Part shown: positions 7,451-16,528 of the stretch, in pieces | Layout: each line of letters starts with the position of its first letter | Numbering within the stretch: position 1 is the first letter of the stretch | NCBI RefSeq assembly: GCF_000721495.1 | Contig: NZ_JOHY01000033.1 | Location: 12,112 to 76,111, forward strand | Length of the DNA stretch: 64,000 bases | Direction: 5' to 3' | Source: Streptomyces sp. NRRL F-5123 | GTDB taxonomy: Bacteria > Actinomycetota > Actinomycetes > Streptomycetales > Streptomycetaceae | Notes under the pieces: generated by a model | The model's database searches: none | What the model was told of the DNA's origin: nothing | What the model saw: the letters and a program-made list of their open reading frames with translations, nothing else | Position numbers and translations under genes: made by a program

Positions 7451-8958
7451 TTGCCGCTGCCGCCCTTCGCCGGGCCGTCGGTGGAACCGTCGTCACCGCC
7501 GCCGTCGGCGTCGTCGGCACGGTCCGTGCCGTCGGTGCCGTCCGTGGCGTCGGCGCCGTCCGCCGCCTCGCCGAGCATGCGGTCCAGCTCGGAGAAGTCG
7601 ATGTCCAGGGACTCGCGGTGCACGAAGCCGTCCGGGTCGTCGAGGTCCGCGGCGGTCGGCAGCATGTCCGGGTGCGCCCACAGGCCGTCCCGCCCGTCGA
7701 CCCCGCGGGCGTCCGTCAGCGACGCCCACAGCCGCGAGGCGTCCCGCAGCCGGCGCGGGCGCAGTTCGAGCCCGATCAGCGTCGCGAAGGTCTGCTCGGC
7801 GGGCCCGCCGGTCGCCCGGCGGCGGCGCAGCGTCTCGCGCAGCGCGCCCGCGGACGGCAGGTGCGGGGCCGCGGCGGCGTGCACGACCGCGTCCACCCAG
7901 CCCTCGACGAGCGCGAGCGCCGTCTCCAGCCGGGCCAGCGCCGCCTTCTGCTCCGGGGTGTCCTCGGGCTGCAGCATGCCGCCCTGCAAGGCCTCCTGGA
8001 GCTGCTCGGGCTGCGTCGGATCCAGCTGGCCGATCGCCTCCTCCAGCCGCGCGGTGTCCACCTTGATGCCCCGCGCGTAGCCCTCGACGGCGCCGAAAAG
8101 ATGGGCCCGCAGCCACGGCACGTGCGCGAAGAGCCGCTGGTGGGCGGCCTCGCGCAGGGCGAGATACAGCCGCACCTCCTCCATCGGCACCCCGAGCCCC
8201 GCGCCGAACGCCGCCGCGTTGGCCGGCAGCAGCGCCGCCTTGCCCGCGGGGCCGAGCGGCAGCCCGATGTCGGTCGAGCCGACGACCTCGCCGGCAAGCG
8301 TGCCGAGCGCCTGCCCGATCTGGGAGCCGAACATCGCGCCGCCCATGGAGCGCATCATGCCGAGCAGCGGGCCGGTCATGGCCTGCATCTCCTCCGGCAT
8401 GACGTCGCCCATCGCGCCCGCGACGCGCTCGGCGACCGGGTCCACCAGGTCCTTCCACACCGGGAGCGTGCCCTCGACCCACTCCGCGCGGCTCCAGGCC
8501 ACGGCGCTGCCGGCGCCGGAGGGCAGCGACGTCACGCCGTCCAGCCACAGGTCGGCCAGCCGTACGGCCTCCTCGACCCACGCGCGGTCGGCGCGGCCGA
8601 CGGAGGTGTCCTTGACGCCGTCCGCGGTGCCCTGGGCGACGGTCTGCCGGGCGATGTCCCGCGCCATGTCCCAGTTCACCGGGCCGCCGTCGTAGGAGAG
8701 CATCTGACCGAGCTGCTGGAAGGCGGCGCCGAGGTCGCCCGGGTTCATCGATCCGAACATCGCCGCGAAGGGGTTGTCGCCGCCCGCGCCGAACGGATTG
8801 GCGCCGAAGGGGCCCGCGCCCCCGAAACCGAACGGATTGGCCGGACCACCGCTTCCCCCGGCGCCGTCGCCCTCCCCACCGCCCTTGTGCTGCTTGCCTT
8901 CGTCGCCGTCCTCGGGCTCCTCCGGAGGGACGCCGAATCCGAATGGGATGTCGCTCAC
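7447..8958 (-). CDS. zinc-dependent metalloprotease, zincin_2/DUF2342 family
   Basis: A 503-residue protein from a GTG at 8958 (VSDIPFGFG). The N-terminal ~75 residues are Gly/Pro/Phe-rich repeats (NPFGFGG, GPFGANPFG), then comes the conserved DUF2342 (zincin_2) domain. The active-site-like segment is LREAAHQRLFAHVPWLRAHL near residue 270: this family has an EAxHxR arrangement in place of HExxH. The last ~35 residues are Asp/Gly/Thr-rich and derive from a GTCGGT-type nucleotide repeat at 7495-7560, so length probably varies between strains. It was once annotated as an F420-biosynthesis-associated protein; the true role is unknown. It forms an operon with the Nudix gene and diverges from the SDR gene. 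Confidence 0.85.
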   Translation of the reverse strand: MSDIPFGFGVPPEEPEDGDEGKQHKGGGEGDGAGGSGGPANPFGFGGAGPFGANPFGAGGDNPFAAMFGSMNPGDLGAAFQQLGQMLSYDGGPVNWDMARDIARQTVAQGTADGVKDTSVGRADRAWVEEAVRLADLWLDGVTSLPSGAGSAVAWSRAEWVEGTLPVWKDLVDPVAERVAGAMGDVMPEEMQAMTGPLLGMMRSMGGAMFGSQIGQALGTLAGEVVGSTDIGLPLGPAGKAALLPANAAAFGAGLGVPMEEVRLYLALREAAHQRLFAHVPWLRAHLFGAVEGYARGIKVDTARLEEAIGQLDPTQPEQLQEALQGGMLQPEDTPEQKAALARLETALALVEGWVDAVVHAAAAPHLPSAGALRETLRRRRATGGPAEQTFATLIGLELRPRRLRDASRLWASLTDARGVDGRDGLWAHPDMLPTAADLDDPDGFVHRESLDIDFSELDRMLGEAADGADATDGTDGTDRADDADGGGDDGSTDGPAKGGSGK

Positions 8959-9126
8959 GGGATTCCTCGGATCTGTGTCGTGGTGGGCTGTCGTGGTCGG
9001 CCGGGTGTGATGGGCTGTACCCCCAAGCCTAGACACCTGTCCGGCAGGATGGCTGCGTGCGTGGCGGGTACGGGCCGCGTACGCCAAGGCCGCGTACGTA
9101 ACTGAGACAACCGTGGGAGACACCCG

Positions 9127-10230
9127 GTGAGTTCCCCAGATGGACACGTTCGCCCAGAGCGGAGCGCCGCCCGCAGCGGTGCGGGGCCGGTGGTCGCGGT
9201 CACCGGTGCCGCGTCCGGCGTCGGGCTCGCGCTGGCCCGTCGTCTGACCGAGTCCGACCAGGTCAGGAAGGTGGTGGCGATCGACGAGCGGCGCGGCGAG
9301 GTTCCGGAGGCGGCCTGGCGGGTGCTCGACGTGCGCGACCCGGCCATCGCCGAGCGGCTGCGCGGCGCGGACGTGGTGGTCCACCTCGCGGTGGACCTCG
9401 ACCTGGAGTCCGACCCCAAGGCCCGCTCGGCCTTCAACGTGCGCGGCACCCAGACCGTGCTCACCGCCGCCGCGGCGGCGGGGGTGCGCCGGGTCGTGCT
9501 GTGCACCTCGGCGATGGTCTACGGGGCCCAGGCCGACAACGACGTGCCGCTCGCCGAGGACGCGCCGCTGCGGGCGACGTCCGAGGCCAGCTTCGTCGAC
9601 GACCTGCTGGAGATCGAGCGGCTGGGCCGCCGCGCCCCCCGCGCGCACCCCGGGCTGAACGTCACGATCCTGCGCCCCGCGGTGCTGGTCGGCGGCACGG
9701 ACACCGCCCTGACCCGGTACTTCGAGTCACCGCGGCTGCTGGTCGTCGCGGGCAGCCGCCCCTGCTGGCAGTTCTGCCACGTCGAGGACCTGGTGTCGGC
9801 GCTGGAGTACGCGGTGCTGGAGAAGGTCGAGGGGGAGATGGCCGTCGGCTGCGACGGCTGGCTGGAGCAGGAGGAGGTCGAGGAGCTGAGCGGCATCCGG
9901 CGCATGGAGCTGCCGCCGGCGATCGCCTTCGGCGCCGCCTCCCGGCTGCACCGGCTGGGGCTGACGCCCTCGCCCGCGGGTGACCTCGCGTACACCATGC
10001 ACCCGTGGGTCGTCAGCGGCAGCCGGCTGCACGAGGCGGGCTGGCGGCCGCGGTGGTCCAACGAGGAGGTGCTCGCCGAGCTGCTCAAGGAGGTCGCGGG
10101 CCGCAACTCGGTGGCCGGGCGGCGGCTCGGCCGCAAGGACGCCACCACGCTGGGCGCGGCGGGGGCCACGGTCGCACTCGTCGGCACGGCGGCGCTGGTC
10201 CGCCGGGCGCGCAAGCGGCGCGGCCTCTGA
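9127..10230 (+). CDS. SDR/NAD-dependent epimerase-type oxidoreductase with C-terminal hydrophobic anchor
   Basis: A 367-residue extended SDR (NAD-dependent epimerase/dehydratase) from a GTG at 9127. The Rossmann motif is VTGAASGVGLALARRL at about 24-39. The body has DVVVHLAVDLDLESD, NVRGTQTVLTAAAAAGVRRVV and an active-site Tyr in SAMVYGAQ, where the usual YxxxK lysine is not in its place, so catalysis is uncertain. The C-terminus (GAAGATVALVGTAALV followed by RRARKRR) looks like one membrane helix with a basic stop. It is divergent from the zincin gene; 109 bases later comes moaE. Confidence 0.8.
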   Translation: MSSPDGHVRPERSAARSGAGPVVAVTGAASGVGLALARRLTESDQVRKVVAIDERRGEVPEAAWRVLDVRDPAIAERLRGADVVVHLAVDLDLESDPKARSAFNVRGTQTVLTAAAAAGVRRVVLCTSAMVYGAQADNDVPLAEDAPLRATSEASFVDDLLEIERLGRRAPRAHPGLNVTILRPAVLVGGTDTALTRYFESPRLLVVAGSRPCWQFCHVEDLVSALEYAVLEKVEGEMAVGCDGWLEQEEVEELSGIRRMELPPAIAFGAASRLHRLGLTPSPAGDLAYTMHPWVVSGSRLHEAGWRPRWSNEEVLAELLKEVAGRNSVAGRRLGRKDATTLGAAGATVALVGTAALVRRARKRRGL

Positions 10231-10339
10231 GCAGGCGGGACAGGGGCGGGGACATGGGCGCGGGACCGGGACGGGCACGGGGAGGGGGCTGCGCCGGAGG
10301 CCCGGGGCGACTTTCGGCGGCGCGGGAGGATGAGGGAGC

Positions 10340-10801
10340 ATGGCCCGCATGACACCCACCGTCCCCTCCGACCCCGCCGGGCCGATCCGGCTGCTGGCCG
10401 TCCGCGACACCCCGCTGTCCCTGGACGAGGTCTTCGCGGCGGTCGGCGACGACGCGGCGGGCGGCACGACGCTCTTCGTCGGCACGGTGCGCGACCATGA
10501 CGGCGGCTCCCGCGCGGCCGTGACCGGCCTGACGTACACCGCGCACCCCAGTGCGCAGGACGCGCTGCGCCGGGTCGCGGAGAAGGTCGCCGCGGACTTC
10601 CCCGTCACGGCGCTGGCCGCCGTCCACCGGGTGGGCGAGCTGCGGGTCGGCGACCTCGCGGTGATCGTGGCGGTGTCCTGCCCGCACCGCGGCGAGGCCT
10701 TCGCGGCCAGCCGCCGGCTCATCGACGACCTCAAGGACCAGGTGCCCATCTGGAAGCAGCAGACCTTCGCCGACGGCACCGAGGAGTGGGTCGGCGTCTG
10801 A
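10340..10801 (+). CDS. moaE: molybdopterin synthase catalytic subunit MoaE
   Basis: A 153-residue MoaE, the large subunit of molybdopterin synthase, which transfers sulfur from thiocarboxylated MoaD to precursor Z. Diagnostic segments are GGTTLFVGTVRDHD near 45-58, LTYTAHPSAQDALRRVAEK, VHRVGELRVGDLAVIVAVSCPHRGEAF and KDQVPIWKQQTF near 133-144, with the active-site lysines. The gene is alone; no moaD is adjacent, so the small subunit must be encoded elsewhere. The start could be the ATG at 10340 or the one 3 codons later. Confidence 0.93.
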   Translation: MARMTPTVPSDPAGPIRLLAVRDTPLSLDEVFAAVGDDAAGGTTLFVGTVRDHDGGSRAAVTGLTYTAHPSAQDALRRVAEKVAADFPVTALAAVHRVGELRVGDLAVIVAVSCPHRGEAFAASRRLIDDLKDQVPIWKQQTFADGTEEWVGV

Positions 10802-10920
10802 CCCGCCGCCCCGCCCGCGCGCCCCGGGCGGTCCGCTGCCAGGGGGAATTCCGGTTGCGTAACCCCGCGCCCCGGCCGAGCGTTGACCCGGTGGGTCGTT
10901 AATCTGCTCATAGGTCGGTT

Positions 10921-10936
10921 ATGACGTTTTCGTCAT
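10921..10936. promoter_or_regulatory. 16-bp palindrome ATGACG-TTTT-CGTCAT
   Basis: A palindrome with perfect 6-bp arms, 22 bases upstream of the small membrane-protein start at 10958 and just after an AT-rich stretch (TTAATCTGCTCATAGG) that could hold a -10. It looks like a repressor operator; the regulator is unknown. Confidence 0.4.
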
Positions 10937-10957
10937 GCGTCGGGTCGGGAGTTCGCC

Positions 10958-11167
10958 GTGGCGGCACTTGCGTGGTTGGTCATCCCCCTGTTCGGTGTGC
11001 TGGTCGCCGTGGTCTGGGCGCGCTGGGCGGCCCGGGGCCGCACGAACGCGGACGGTGCGTCGCTGGCGGGATACGAGCGTTTCCGTACGGCGATGCAGCC
11101 CGGTGAGCGGCCGCCGCTGGTGATGGGCAAGGGCGACACGGACGAGACCGACGCCGAGCCGGTCTGA
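10958..11167 (+). CDS. small single-pass membrane protein, 69 residues
   Basis: Begins with GTG at 10958 (GGGAG at 10949-10953 is an adequate ribosome site). Residues 2-21 form one hydrophobic helix (AALAWLVIPLFGVLVAVVW) followed by RWAARGR, which predicts a cytoplasmic C-terminal part. The rest is polar, with LAGYERFRTAM and an acidic tail DTDETDAEPV. I recognise it as a conserved hypothetical of streptomycetes next to the YlbL-type protease gene. No function is known. Confidence 0.7.
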   Translation: MAALAWLVIPLFGVLVAVVWARWAARGRTNADGASLAGYERFRTAMQPGERPPLVMGKGDTDETDAEPV

Positions 11168-11236
11168 GCCCGCACGGGAACCCTTCCGGGCTCACCCGGG
11201 AGCCCGTACCGTGCACCGGTCACGTACTGTCGTTCC

Positions 11237-12322
11237 ATGCCCAGTCGTACCGCGACGCTGATCACCTCGACACTGACGCTGATAGCGCTGCTCGGCGTCG
11301 CGCTGCTCGTCCCGACGCCCTACTCGGAGATGTCGCCCGGCCCCACGGTGAACACCCTGGGGACCTACGGCGGCGACACCGTGATCCAGATCTCGGGGCG
11401 CAAGACCTACCCCGCGGACGGGCATCTGAACATGACCACCGTCCGGGTCACCGGTGCCGATTACCACATGAACCTGGTCGAGTCGGTCTTCGGCTGGCTG
11501 CGGCACGACGACAAGGTCGTCGAGCACGACACGCTCTACCCCAAGGGCCAGACGGCCGAGCAGTCCGACCAGCAGAACGCCGAGGAGTTCACGCAGTCCC
11601 AGGACAGCGCCAAGGTGGCGGCGCTGAAGGAGCTGAACATCCCCGTGCCGTCCCGCGTCGTGGTGGCCGCGGTGGTCAGCGGCGGCGCCTCGCAGGGCGT
11701 GCTGCACGCCGGTGACGTGATCAAGGCCGTCGACGGCACCGAGGTCAAGCAGCCGGACGACGTCGCGACGCTGGTCACCAAGCACAAGCCGGGCGAGCCG
11801 GTGGTCTTCACGGTCGTCCCCGCGGCGCAGGCCAAGGGCAAGGCCGTGGACGGCGTCCCGGGCAGGAAGATCACGATCACCACCCGCAAGTCCGCCGACA
11901 CCGGTCCGAGCCGGGCCGTGGTGGGCATCCAGGCCGGGGTCGAGCACCTCTTCCCGTTCAGCATCGACATCAAGCTCGCGGACGTCGGCGGCCCGAGCGC
12001 GGGGACGATGTTCGCGCTGGGCATCATCGACAAGCTGACCCCGGGCAACATGACCGGCGGCCACTTCGTCGCGGGCACCGGCACGATCGACGACGACGGC
12101 ACCGTCGGGCCGATCGGCGGCATCAGCCTCAAGACGATCGGCGCCCGCAACAAGGGCGCCCAGTACTTCCTGACCCCCGCGGACAACTGCGGCGAGGCCG
12201 CCAAGGACATCCCCGGCGGCCTCACCCTGGTCAAGATCACGACCCTGGACGACGCGGTGAAGGCGCTGGCGGACATCAAGTCCGGCAACACCGAGGCGCT
12301 GCCCAGCTGTACCAAGAGCTGA
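11237..12322 (+). CDS. YlbL/SdrC-type membrane protease: PDZ domain plus Lon-type (S16) domain
   Basis: A 361-residue extracytoplasmic protease. An N-terminal membrane helix (about 8-28, [20 protein letters not shown]) precedes a linker, a PDZ domain at about 130-220 ([20 protein letters not shown]) and a Lon-type proteolytic domain. The Ser-Lys dyad fits the family: Ser254 in [14 protein letters not shown] and Lys299 in [10 protein letters not shown], 45 residues apart as in Lon. The passage [12 protein letters not shown] between them is equally typical. B. subtilis YlbL is a homologue linked to membrane-protein quality control. Convergent with the PPA1309-type gene. Confidence 0.9.
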   Translation: MPSRTATLITSTLTLIALLGVALLVPTPYSEMSPGPTVNTLGTYGGDTVIQISGRKTYPADGHLNMTTVRVTGADYHMNLVESVFGWLRHDDKVVEHDTLYPKGQTAEQSDQQNAEEFTQSQDSAKVAALKELNIPVPSRVVVAAVVSGGASQGVLHAGDVIKAVDGTEVKQPDDVATLVTKHKPGEPVVFTVVPAAQAKGKAVDGVPGRKITITTRKSADTGPSRAVVGIQAGVEHLFPFSIDIKLADVGGPSAGTMFALGIIDKLTPGNMTGGHFVAGTGTIDDDGTVGPIGGISLKTIGARNKGAQYFLTPADNCGEAAKDIPGGLTLVKITTLDDAVKALADIKSGNTEALPSCTKS

Positions 12323-12340
12323 CGCGCCGGCATACTGCCG

Positions 12341-12388
12341 GGCCCGCGGCAATACGCCAGGACCCGGCAATACGCCGGGCCGCGGGCC
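12341..12388. terminator. bidirectional hairpin terminator
   Basis: GGCCCGCGGC at 12341-12350 faces GCCGCGGGCC at 12379-12388, with an inner CCGGCAATACGCCGG hairpin. It lies between convergent genes and touches the stop codon of the minus-strand gene. Confidence 0.65.
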
Positions 12389-12954
12389 TACGCCTCGAAC
12401 GTCGCCGACAGCGCGTCCGCGAGCCCCGGCACCAGGCCGCCGCCGGTCAGCACCTCGGACGGGGTGTCCTTCGCCCGCAGCCGCACCGCGGACTCGCGCG
12501 CGCCGTCCCGCAGCACCGCGACCGTCATCCGCACCTCCTGCCGCTCCGGGTGCGCGGCCACCCAGGCGGCCAGCGACGCGTCGTCCATGCCCTCCGGGAT
12601 CGCCGCCTCGGCGGACGGCGGCAGCATCAGCCGCTCCACGGTCAGGGCGCAGCCGCTGATCACGTCGGGCCAGGCGATTGTGGCCAGGAACTCGTCGAGC
12701 GGCGCGCCCTCCGGCAGCTCGTCCTGCTCGATCGGGGTGAGCGCCCCCGCGGCGGCGGCCGCCTCCTCGTCGGCCAGCCCGAGCTGCGCGGCGAGCGCGG
12801 GCTCCTGGGCCTTCAGCTCGGCGGTGTCGACGAGGGCGAACAGCCGGGCGGGCTGGTCCCAGCCGAGGCCGGAGGCGTATTCGTCGATTTCCAGGACGGC
12901 ACGGGTCAGCGGGTTCGCCGCGAGCGGCGTTCCTTCGGTCGCGTTGTTGGACAT
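12388..12954 (-). CDS. PPA1309 family protein
   Basis: A 188-residue protein from the ATG at 12954 ([20 protein letters not shown]). It matches the actinobacterial PPA1309 family, known from sequence only: the opening [29 protein letters not shown] and the later [19 protein letters not shown] are its marks. A charged, Glu/Ala-rich middle surrounds them. It is soluble and has no recognisable catalytic motif. It is divergent from the UPF0182 gene with 144 bases between. Confidence 0.85.
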   Translation of the reverse strand: MSNNATEGTPLAANPLTRAVLEIDEYASGLGWDQPARLFALVDTAELKAQEPALAAQLGLADEEAAAAAGALTPIEQDELPEGAPLDEFLATIAWPDVISGCALTVERLMLPPSAEAAIPEGMDDASLAAWVAAHPERQEVRMTVAVLRDGARESAVRLRAKDTPSEVLTGGGLVPGLADALSATFEA

Positions 12955-12987
12955 GGTGCGTATCCTCCCCCTTCCCCTGCCGGAATC

Positions 12988-13014
12988 GGGAACCGGCCAA
13001 AGCGTGGTGAAGTT
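12988..13014 (+). promoter_or_regulatory. possible ECF-sigma promoter (GGGAAC-N18-GTT)
   Basis: GGGAAC at 12988-12993 is followed after exactly 18 bases by GTT at 13012-13014, about 85 bases before the UPF0182 start. This resembles the SigR/SigE class of streptomycete ECF promoters (SigR prefers GGAAT-N18-GTT). The match is short and could be chance. Confidence 0.35.
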
Positions 13015-13098
13015 GCATGTGTGGGAGTCCGACCCGGGACCAGCGGACAAAAGCCGACATTCGCCACTATTCGAGGTGCACGACCCTTGGTATTCCAG

Positions 13099-15993
13099 AT
13101 GCCCGACCGCGGTGGTGCGGGGGCTGCAGGGCACAGCAGCAGGCCCGGGCGCCACTCCCGCACGGCCGTCGCGCTCATCGTGGTCCTCGGCGTCCTCGCC
13201 GTGCTGATGACCGGGCTGGTCACCCTCTCGGGCCTGTGGACCGACCTGCTCTGGTACCGCTCGGTGCACTACTCCTCGGTCTTCTCCACCATGACCCGCA
13301 CCAAGGCCGCCCTCTTCGCCGGCTTCGGCCTGCTGATGGCCCTCGGCGTCGGCCTGAACATGTACCTGGCCTTCCGGATGCGCCCGCCGCTGAGCGCCAT
13401 GTCCAGCGAGGAGCAGAGCCTGGACCGCTACCGGATGGGCCTGGCGCCCTACCGGATGTGGGTGCTCGCCGGGATCTGCGGGGCGCTCGGGGTCATCGCG
13501 GGCGGCGCGGCGGCCGCCCAGTGGCGCTCCTGGCTGCTGATGGCGCATTCCACCCCCTTCCACACCAAGGACCCGCAGTTCCACAAGGACGTGTCCTTCT
13601 ACACCTTCCAGCTGCCCTGCTACCGCTTCCTCGTCGGCTTCGGCTTCGCGCTCGTCGTCCTGTCCCTCCTCGCCGCCGTGACGGTGCACTACCTCTACGG
13701 CGGGGTGCGCTTCACCTCGCCCGGCGCGCGCGTCACCGGGGCCGCCACCGCGCACCTGGCGATCCTGCTCGGCCTGTTCGTGTCCCTCAAGGCCGCCGCC
13801 TACTGGCTGGACCGCTATGCCCTGGCCGTGCGCTCCGGCGGGTCCGGCCGCGCTGCCCGCGGCTGGACGGGCCTGCGCTACGTCGACGCCAACGCCTACC
13901 TGCCGGCCAAGACGATCCTGTGCTTCATCGCCGTGATCTGCGCGCTGCTCTTCTTCGCCACCGCGTGGCGGCGGACGTGGACGCTGCCGGCCGTCGGCTT
14001 CGGCCTGATGGTGCTGTCCGCGATCCTGATCGGCGGGCTCTACCCGGCCGTCATGCAGAAGTTCCAGGTCCTGCCGCACGAGTCCGCCAAGGAGGCCCCG
14101 TACGTCCAGAAGAACCTGGACGCGACCCGGGCCGCGTACGGCCTGGCGGACACCGAGGTCACGCAGTACCCCGGCGTGGACGCGGCGCCCACCGCCGTCC
14201 CCGCCGCGGACGGCAGCCTGCGCAAGGAGGCCGGCGACGCGGCGAGCCCCACGGTGCTGGACCCCAAGGTCGTCTCGCCCGCCTTCCAGAAGCTCCAGCG
14301 CGGCAGCTCCGCCTACGAATTCCCCTCCACCCTGGACGTCGACCGCTACCAGGACGGCGGCACGGCCAAGGACACGGTCGTCGGCGTGCGCGAGCTCAAC
14401 AGCGACGGCATACCGCACGGCGACTGGACGGACGACCACCTCGTCTACACCCACGGGTACGGTGTCGTCACGGCCGACGGCAGCGCGACCAGCAGCGACG
14501 GCACCCCGCTCTTCGGCGGCCGGGACCCGGGCACGCTCGGCCCTTCCGGCGACTACCAGCAGCGGATCTACTTCGGCGAGCAGACGCGGCAGTACGCCAT
14601 CGTCGGTGGCGGCACCCCGGAGATGGACTACGCGGACGGCACCAGGGGCGGCGGGACGACCACCACCTACCAGGGCAAGGGCGGGGTCAGCCTGAGCAAC
14701 CCGCTGACGCGCGCCGCGTACGCGATAAGCCTCGGCGAGCCGCGGATCCTCTCCTCCGGCGACATCGGCAAGGGCTCCAGGATCCTCTACAACCGCACCC
14801 CCAAGGAGCGGGTCGCGGCGGTCGCGCCCTGGCTGACGATCGACGGCGACCCCTACCCCACGGTGGTCGGCGGCAAGGTGCTGTGGGTCGTGGACGGCTA
14901 CACCACGAGCGACGACTACCCGTACGCCAGCCGCACCCACCTCGGCGACGCGACGGCCGACTCGCTCACCGACGGCCGCCGCCAGGTCCTCACCGACCAG
15001 AACGAGGTCAACTACATCCGCAACTCGGTCAAGGCCACCGTGGACGCCTACGACGGCACGGTCACCCTCTACCAGTGGGACGAGCAGGACCCGGTGCTCA
15101 AGACCTGGATGAAGGCCTTCCCGCACACCGTCGAGCCCAAGGCCGACATCCCCGCCGGTCTGCTGCCCCACCTGCGCTACCCGCAGGACCTGTTCAAGGT
15201 GCAGCGCTCGATGCTCACGACCTACCACGTCACCCAGGCCGCCGACTTCGGCGCGTCCGGCCAGGTGTGGGACGTGCCGGACGACCCGGCGGCCAAGGCC
15301 GGCAAGGCGGTGCCGCCGTACTACCTGGATCTGCGGATGCCCGAGGGCCCGAGCGCCAAGACGTACTCGCTCACCAGCACCTTCACCCCCGCCAAGGGGG
15401 AGAGCATGAGCGCCTTCATGGCCGTCGACGCCGATCCGACCAGCCGCGACTACGGCACGATCCGGCTGCTGCGGATATCCGCCGGCGCCGGCGCGGACGG
15501 CCCGGCGGCCGTCCAGTCGGCGATCGACGCGGCCGGCCGCTCCGCCCCGGCCGCCGACCAGCTCAAGAGCCTCGGCGCGAACGCCACGGTCGTCCACGGC
15601 AACCTGCTGACCATCCCGCTGGACCGCGGGCTGCTCTACGTGGAGCCGGTCTACGCGCGCGCACCCGAGGCGGACTACCCGCAGCTGGTGAGCGTCGCCG
15701 CCGTCTACGGCGACCGCACCAGCTACCGGCCGACGCTCGACCAGGCCCTCGACGACCTCCTCGGACCCGCCGCGGCCAAGGACGCCGCCCCGCCCGGGAA
15801 GGACCCCGACGCCGCCCTCGACAAGGCGCTGGACGACGCGCAGCAGGCCTACGCCGACCGGCAGGCCGCCGAGCGCAAGGGCGACCGGGCCGCCTACGCC
15901 GCCGCCCAGCGGCGGCTGGACGCGGCGCTGGACGCGGCGCGGACGGCGGAGAAGGCCACGGCGACCCCGCAGGCCCCCGCGGGGAAGGGCTGA
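13099..15993 (+). CDS. UPF0182 family large membrane protein
   Basis: A 964-residue protein from the ATG at 13099. The N-terminal third (to about residue 340) holds seven or so hydrophobic helices, beginning [20 protein letters not shown] and containing the family hallmark [19 protein letters not shown]. The remainder is a large extracytoplasmic region with [15 protein letters not shown] passages, ending in an Ala/Lys/Asp-rich coiled-coil-like tail (about 900-964: [23 protein letters not shown]). The family is common in actinobacteria and of unknown function. No terminator separates it from the tRNA gene 41 bases downstream, so read-through into the tRNA is possible. Confidence 0.88.
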   Translation: MPDRGGAGAAGHSSRPGRHSRTAVALIVVLGVLAVLMTGLVTLSGLWTDLLWYRSVHYSSVFSTMTRTKAALFAGFGLLMALGVGLNMYLAFRMRPPLSAMSSEEQSLDRYRMGLAPYRMWVLAGICGALGVIAGGAAAAQWRSWLLMAHSTPFHTKDPQFHKDVSFYTFQLPCYRFLVGFGFALVVLSLLAAVTVHYLYGGVRFTSPGARVTGAATAHLAILLGLFVSLKAAAYWLDRYALAVRSGGSGRAARGWTGLRYVDANAYLPAKTILCFIAVICALLFFATAWRRTWTLPAVGFGLMVLSAILIGGLYPAVMQKFQVLPHESAKEAPYVQKNLDATRAAYGLADTEVTQYPGVDAAPTAVPAADGSLRKEAGDAASPTVLDPKVVSPAFQKLQRGSSAYEFPSTLDVDRYQDGGTAKDTVVGVRELNSDGIPHGDWTDDHLVYTHGYGVVTADGSATSSDGTPLFGGRDPGTLGPSGDYQQRIYFGEQTRQYAIVGGGTPEMDYADGTRGGGTTTTYQGKGGVSLSNPLTRAAYAISLGEPRILSSGDIGKGSRILYNRTPKERVAAVAPWLTIDGDPYPTVVGGKVLWVVDGYTTSDDYPYASRTHLGDATADSLTDGRRQVLTDQNEVNYIRNSVKATVDAYDGTVTLYQWDEQDPVLKTWMKAFPHTVEPKADIPAGLLPHLRYPQDLFKVQRSMLTTYHVTQAADFGASGQVWDVPDDPAAKAGKAVPPYYLDLRMPEGPSAKTYSLTSTFTPAKGESMSAFMAVDADPTSRDYGTIRLLRISAGAGADGPAAVQSAIDAAGRSAPAADQLKSLGANATVVHGNLLTIPLDRGLLYVEPVYARAPEADYPQLVSVAAVYGDRTSYRPTLDQALDDLLGPAAAKDAAPPGKDPDAALDKALDDAQQAYADRQAAERKGDRAAYAAAQRRLDAALDAARTAEKATATPQAPAGKG

Positions 15994-16034
15994 ACGAGCC
16001 GGGCCCGCGCCGTGGTACGGTGAACACACAACGA

Positions 16035-16111
16035 CGCGGGGTGGAGCAGCTCGGTAGCTCGCTGGGCTCATAACCCAGAGGTCGCAGGTTCAAATCCTGT
16101 CCCCGCTACCA
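16035..16111 (+). tRNA. initiator tRNA-fMet (CAT), copy 1
   Basis: A complete 77-nt cloverleaf with encoded CCA. The acceptor stem CGCGGGG/CCCCGCT leaves a C1-T72 mismatch, and the anticodon stem carries three consecutive G-C pairs (CTGGG-CTCATAA-CCCAG); both are initiator hallmarks. T arm GCAGG-TTCAAAT-CCTGT. A TACGGT hexamer about 20 bases upstream may be its -10. It is identical to the copy at 19036. Confidence 0.97.
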
Positions 16112-16113
16112 AT

Positions 16114-16150
16114 CGAGACCCCCTCCGGCTTCCGGCCGGAGGGGGTCTCG
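16114..16150 (+). terminator. terminator after tRNA-fMet copy 1
   Basis: A 15-bp perfect stem (CGAGACCCCCTCCGG at 16114-16128 with its complement at 16136-16150) starts 3 bases after the tRNA CCA. Confidence 0.85.
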
Positions 16151-16279
16151 TGCGTTGTGGCACGTCAGGCGCGGGCCGGTGCGGTACGTCACCGCGGGGC
16201 CCGTGCCGGGCGGGCACGGAGGGTGAACATTCGTCACGCCGATGCGGGGCGCTCTGCTAGATTGCCGGGAGGCGATCGA

Positions 16280-16361
16280 CGCGGGGCGAAGTGGCCCGAC
16301 GGGCGCACGGTCCGCCGGGTGTGCGGCCCGGGGGCGTGGGTCCGCAGCCTGTCCCCGCTAC
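16280..16361 (+). ncRNA. degenerate tRNA-fMet-like unit
   Basis: CGCGGGG at 16280-16286 and CCCCGCTAC at 16353-16361 repeat the acceptor ends of the adjacent initiator tRNA, including the first-pair mismatch. CCTGT before the 3' end can pair with GTGGG across a 7-base loop TCCGCAG, a T-arm-like shape with lost consensus bases. No proper D arm or anticodon loop can be drawn; the interior is GC-rich hairpins (for example GTGGCCC-GAC-GGGC-GCAC). A TAGATT hexamer lies at 16258-16263, and a terminator follows directly. It is either a decayed tRNA gene or a small RNA; it is not a working tRNA. Confidence 0.4.
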
Positions 16362-16366
16362 GGCAT

Positions 16367-16403
16367 GAAGCAGGCCCGAAGTCAAGCGACTTCGGGCCTC
16401 TTC
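16367..16403 (+). terminator. hairpin after the tRNA-like unit
   Basis: AGGCCCGAAGTC at 16372-16383 pairs perfectly with GACTTCGGGCCT at 16388-16399 around a 4-base loop; GAAG/CTTC extends the stem past one bulged base. A CTTCGCTTGTT tail follows. It begins 6 bases after the tRNA-like 3' end, which suggests the unit is or was transcribed. Confidence 0.75.
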
Positions 16404-16528
16404 GCTTGTTCGGATGAATCCGGGGAAGGAGCGTTTGGTGTGACGTCATGTCGGGAAGTCGACAAAACGCTGTAGAGACCGGCGGGTTGGGGTATACCAG
16501 GTGTACGCCGTTAGCGGGTGGTGCGACG

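Noticed and set aside
12388..16071. A 1227-codon minus-strand frame covering the UPF0182 gene
   Set aside because: Only its last 188 codons (12388-12954) are a real gene; the rest mirrors UPF0182 and has no domain.
16280..16361. Functional extra tRNA (including a selenocysteine tRNA)
   Set aside because: No valid D arm or anticodon loop can be drawn and the length does not fit; only acceptor and weak T-arm similarity remain.
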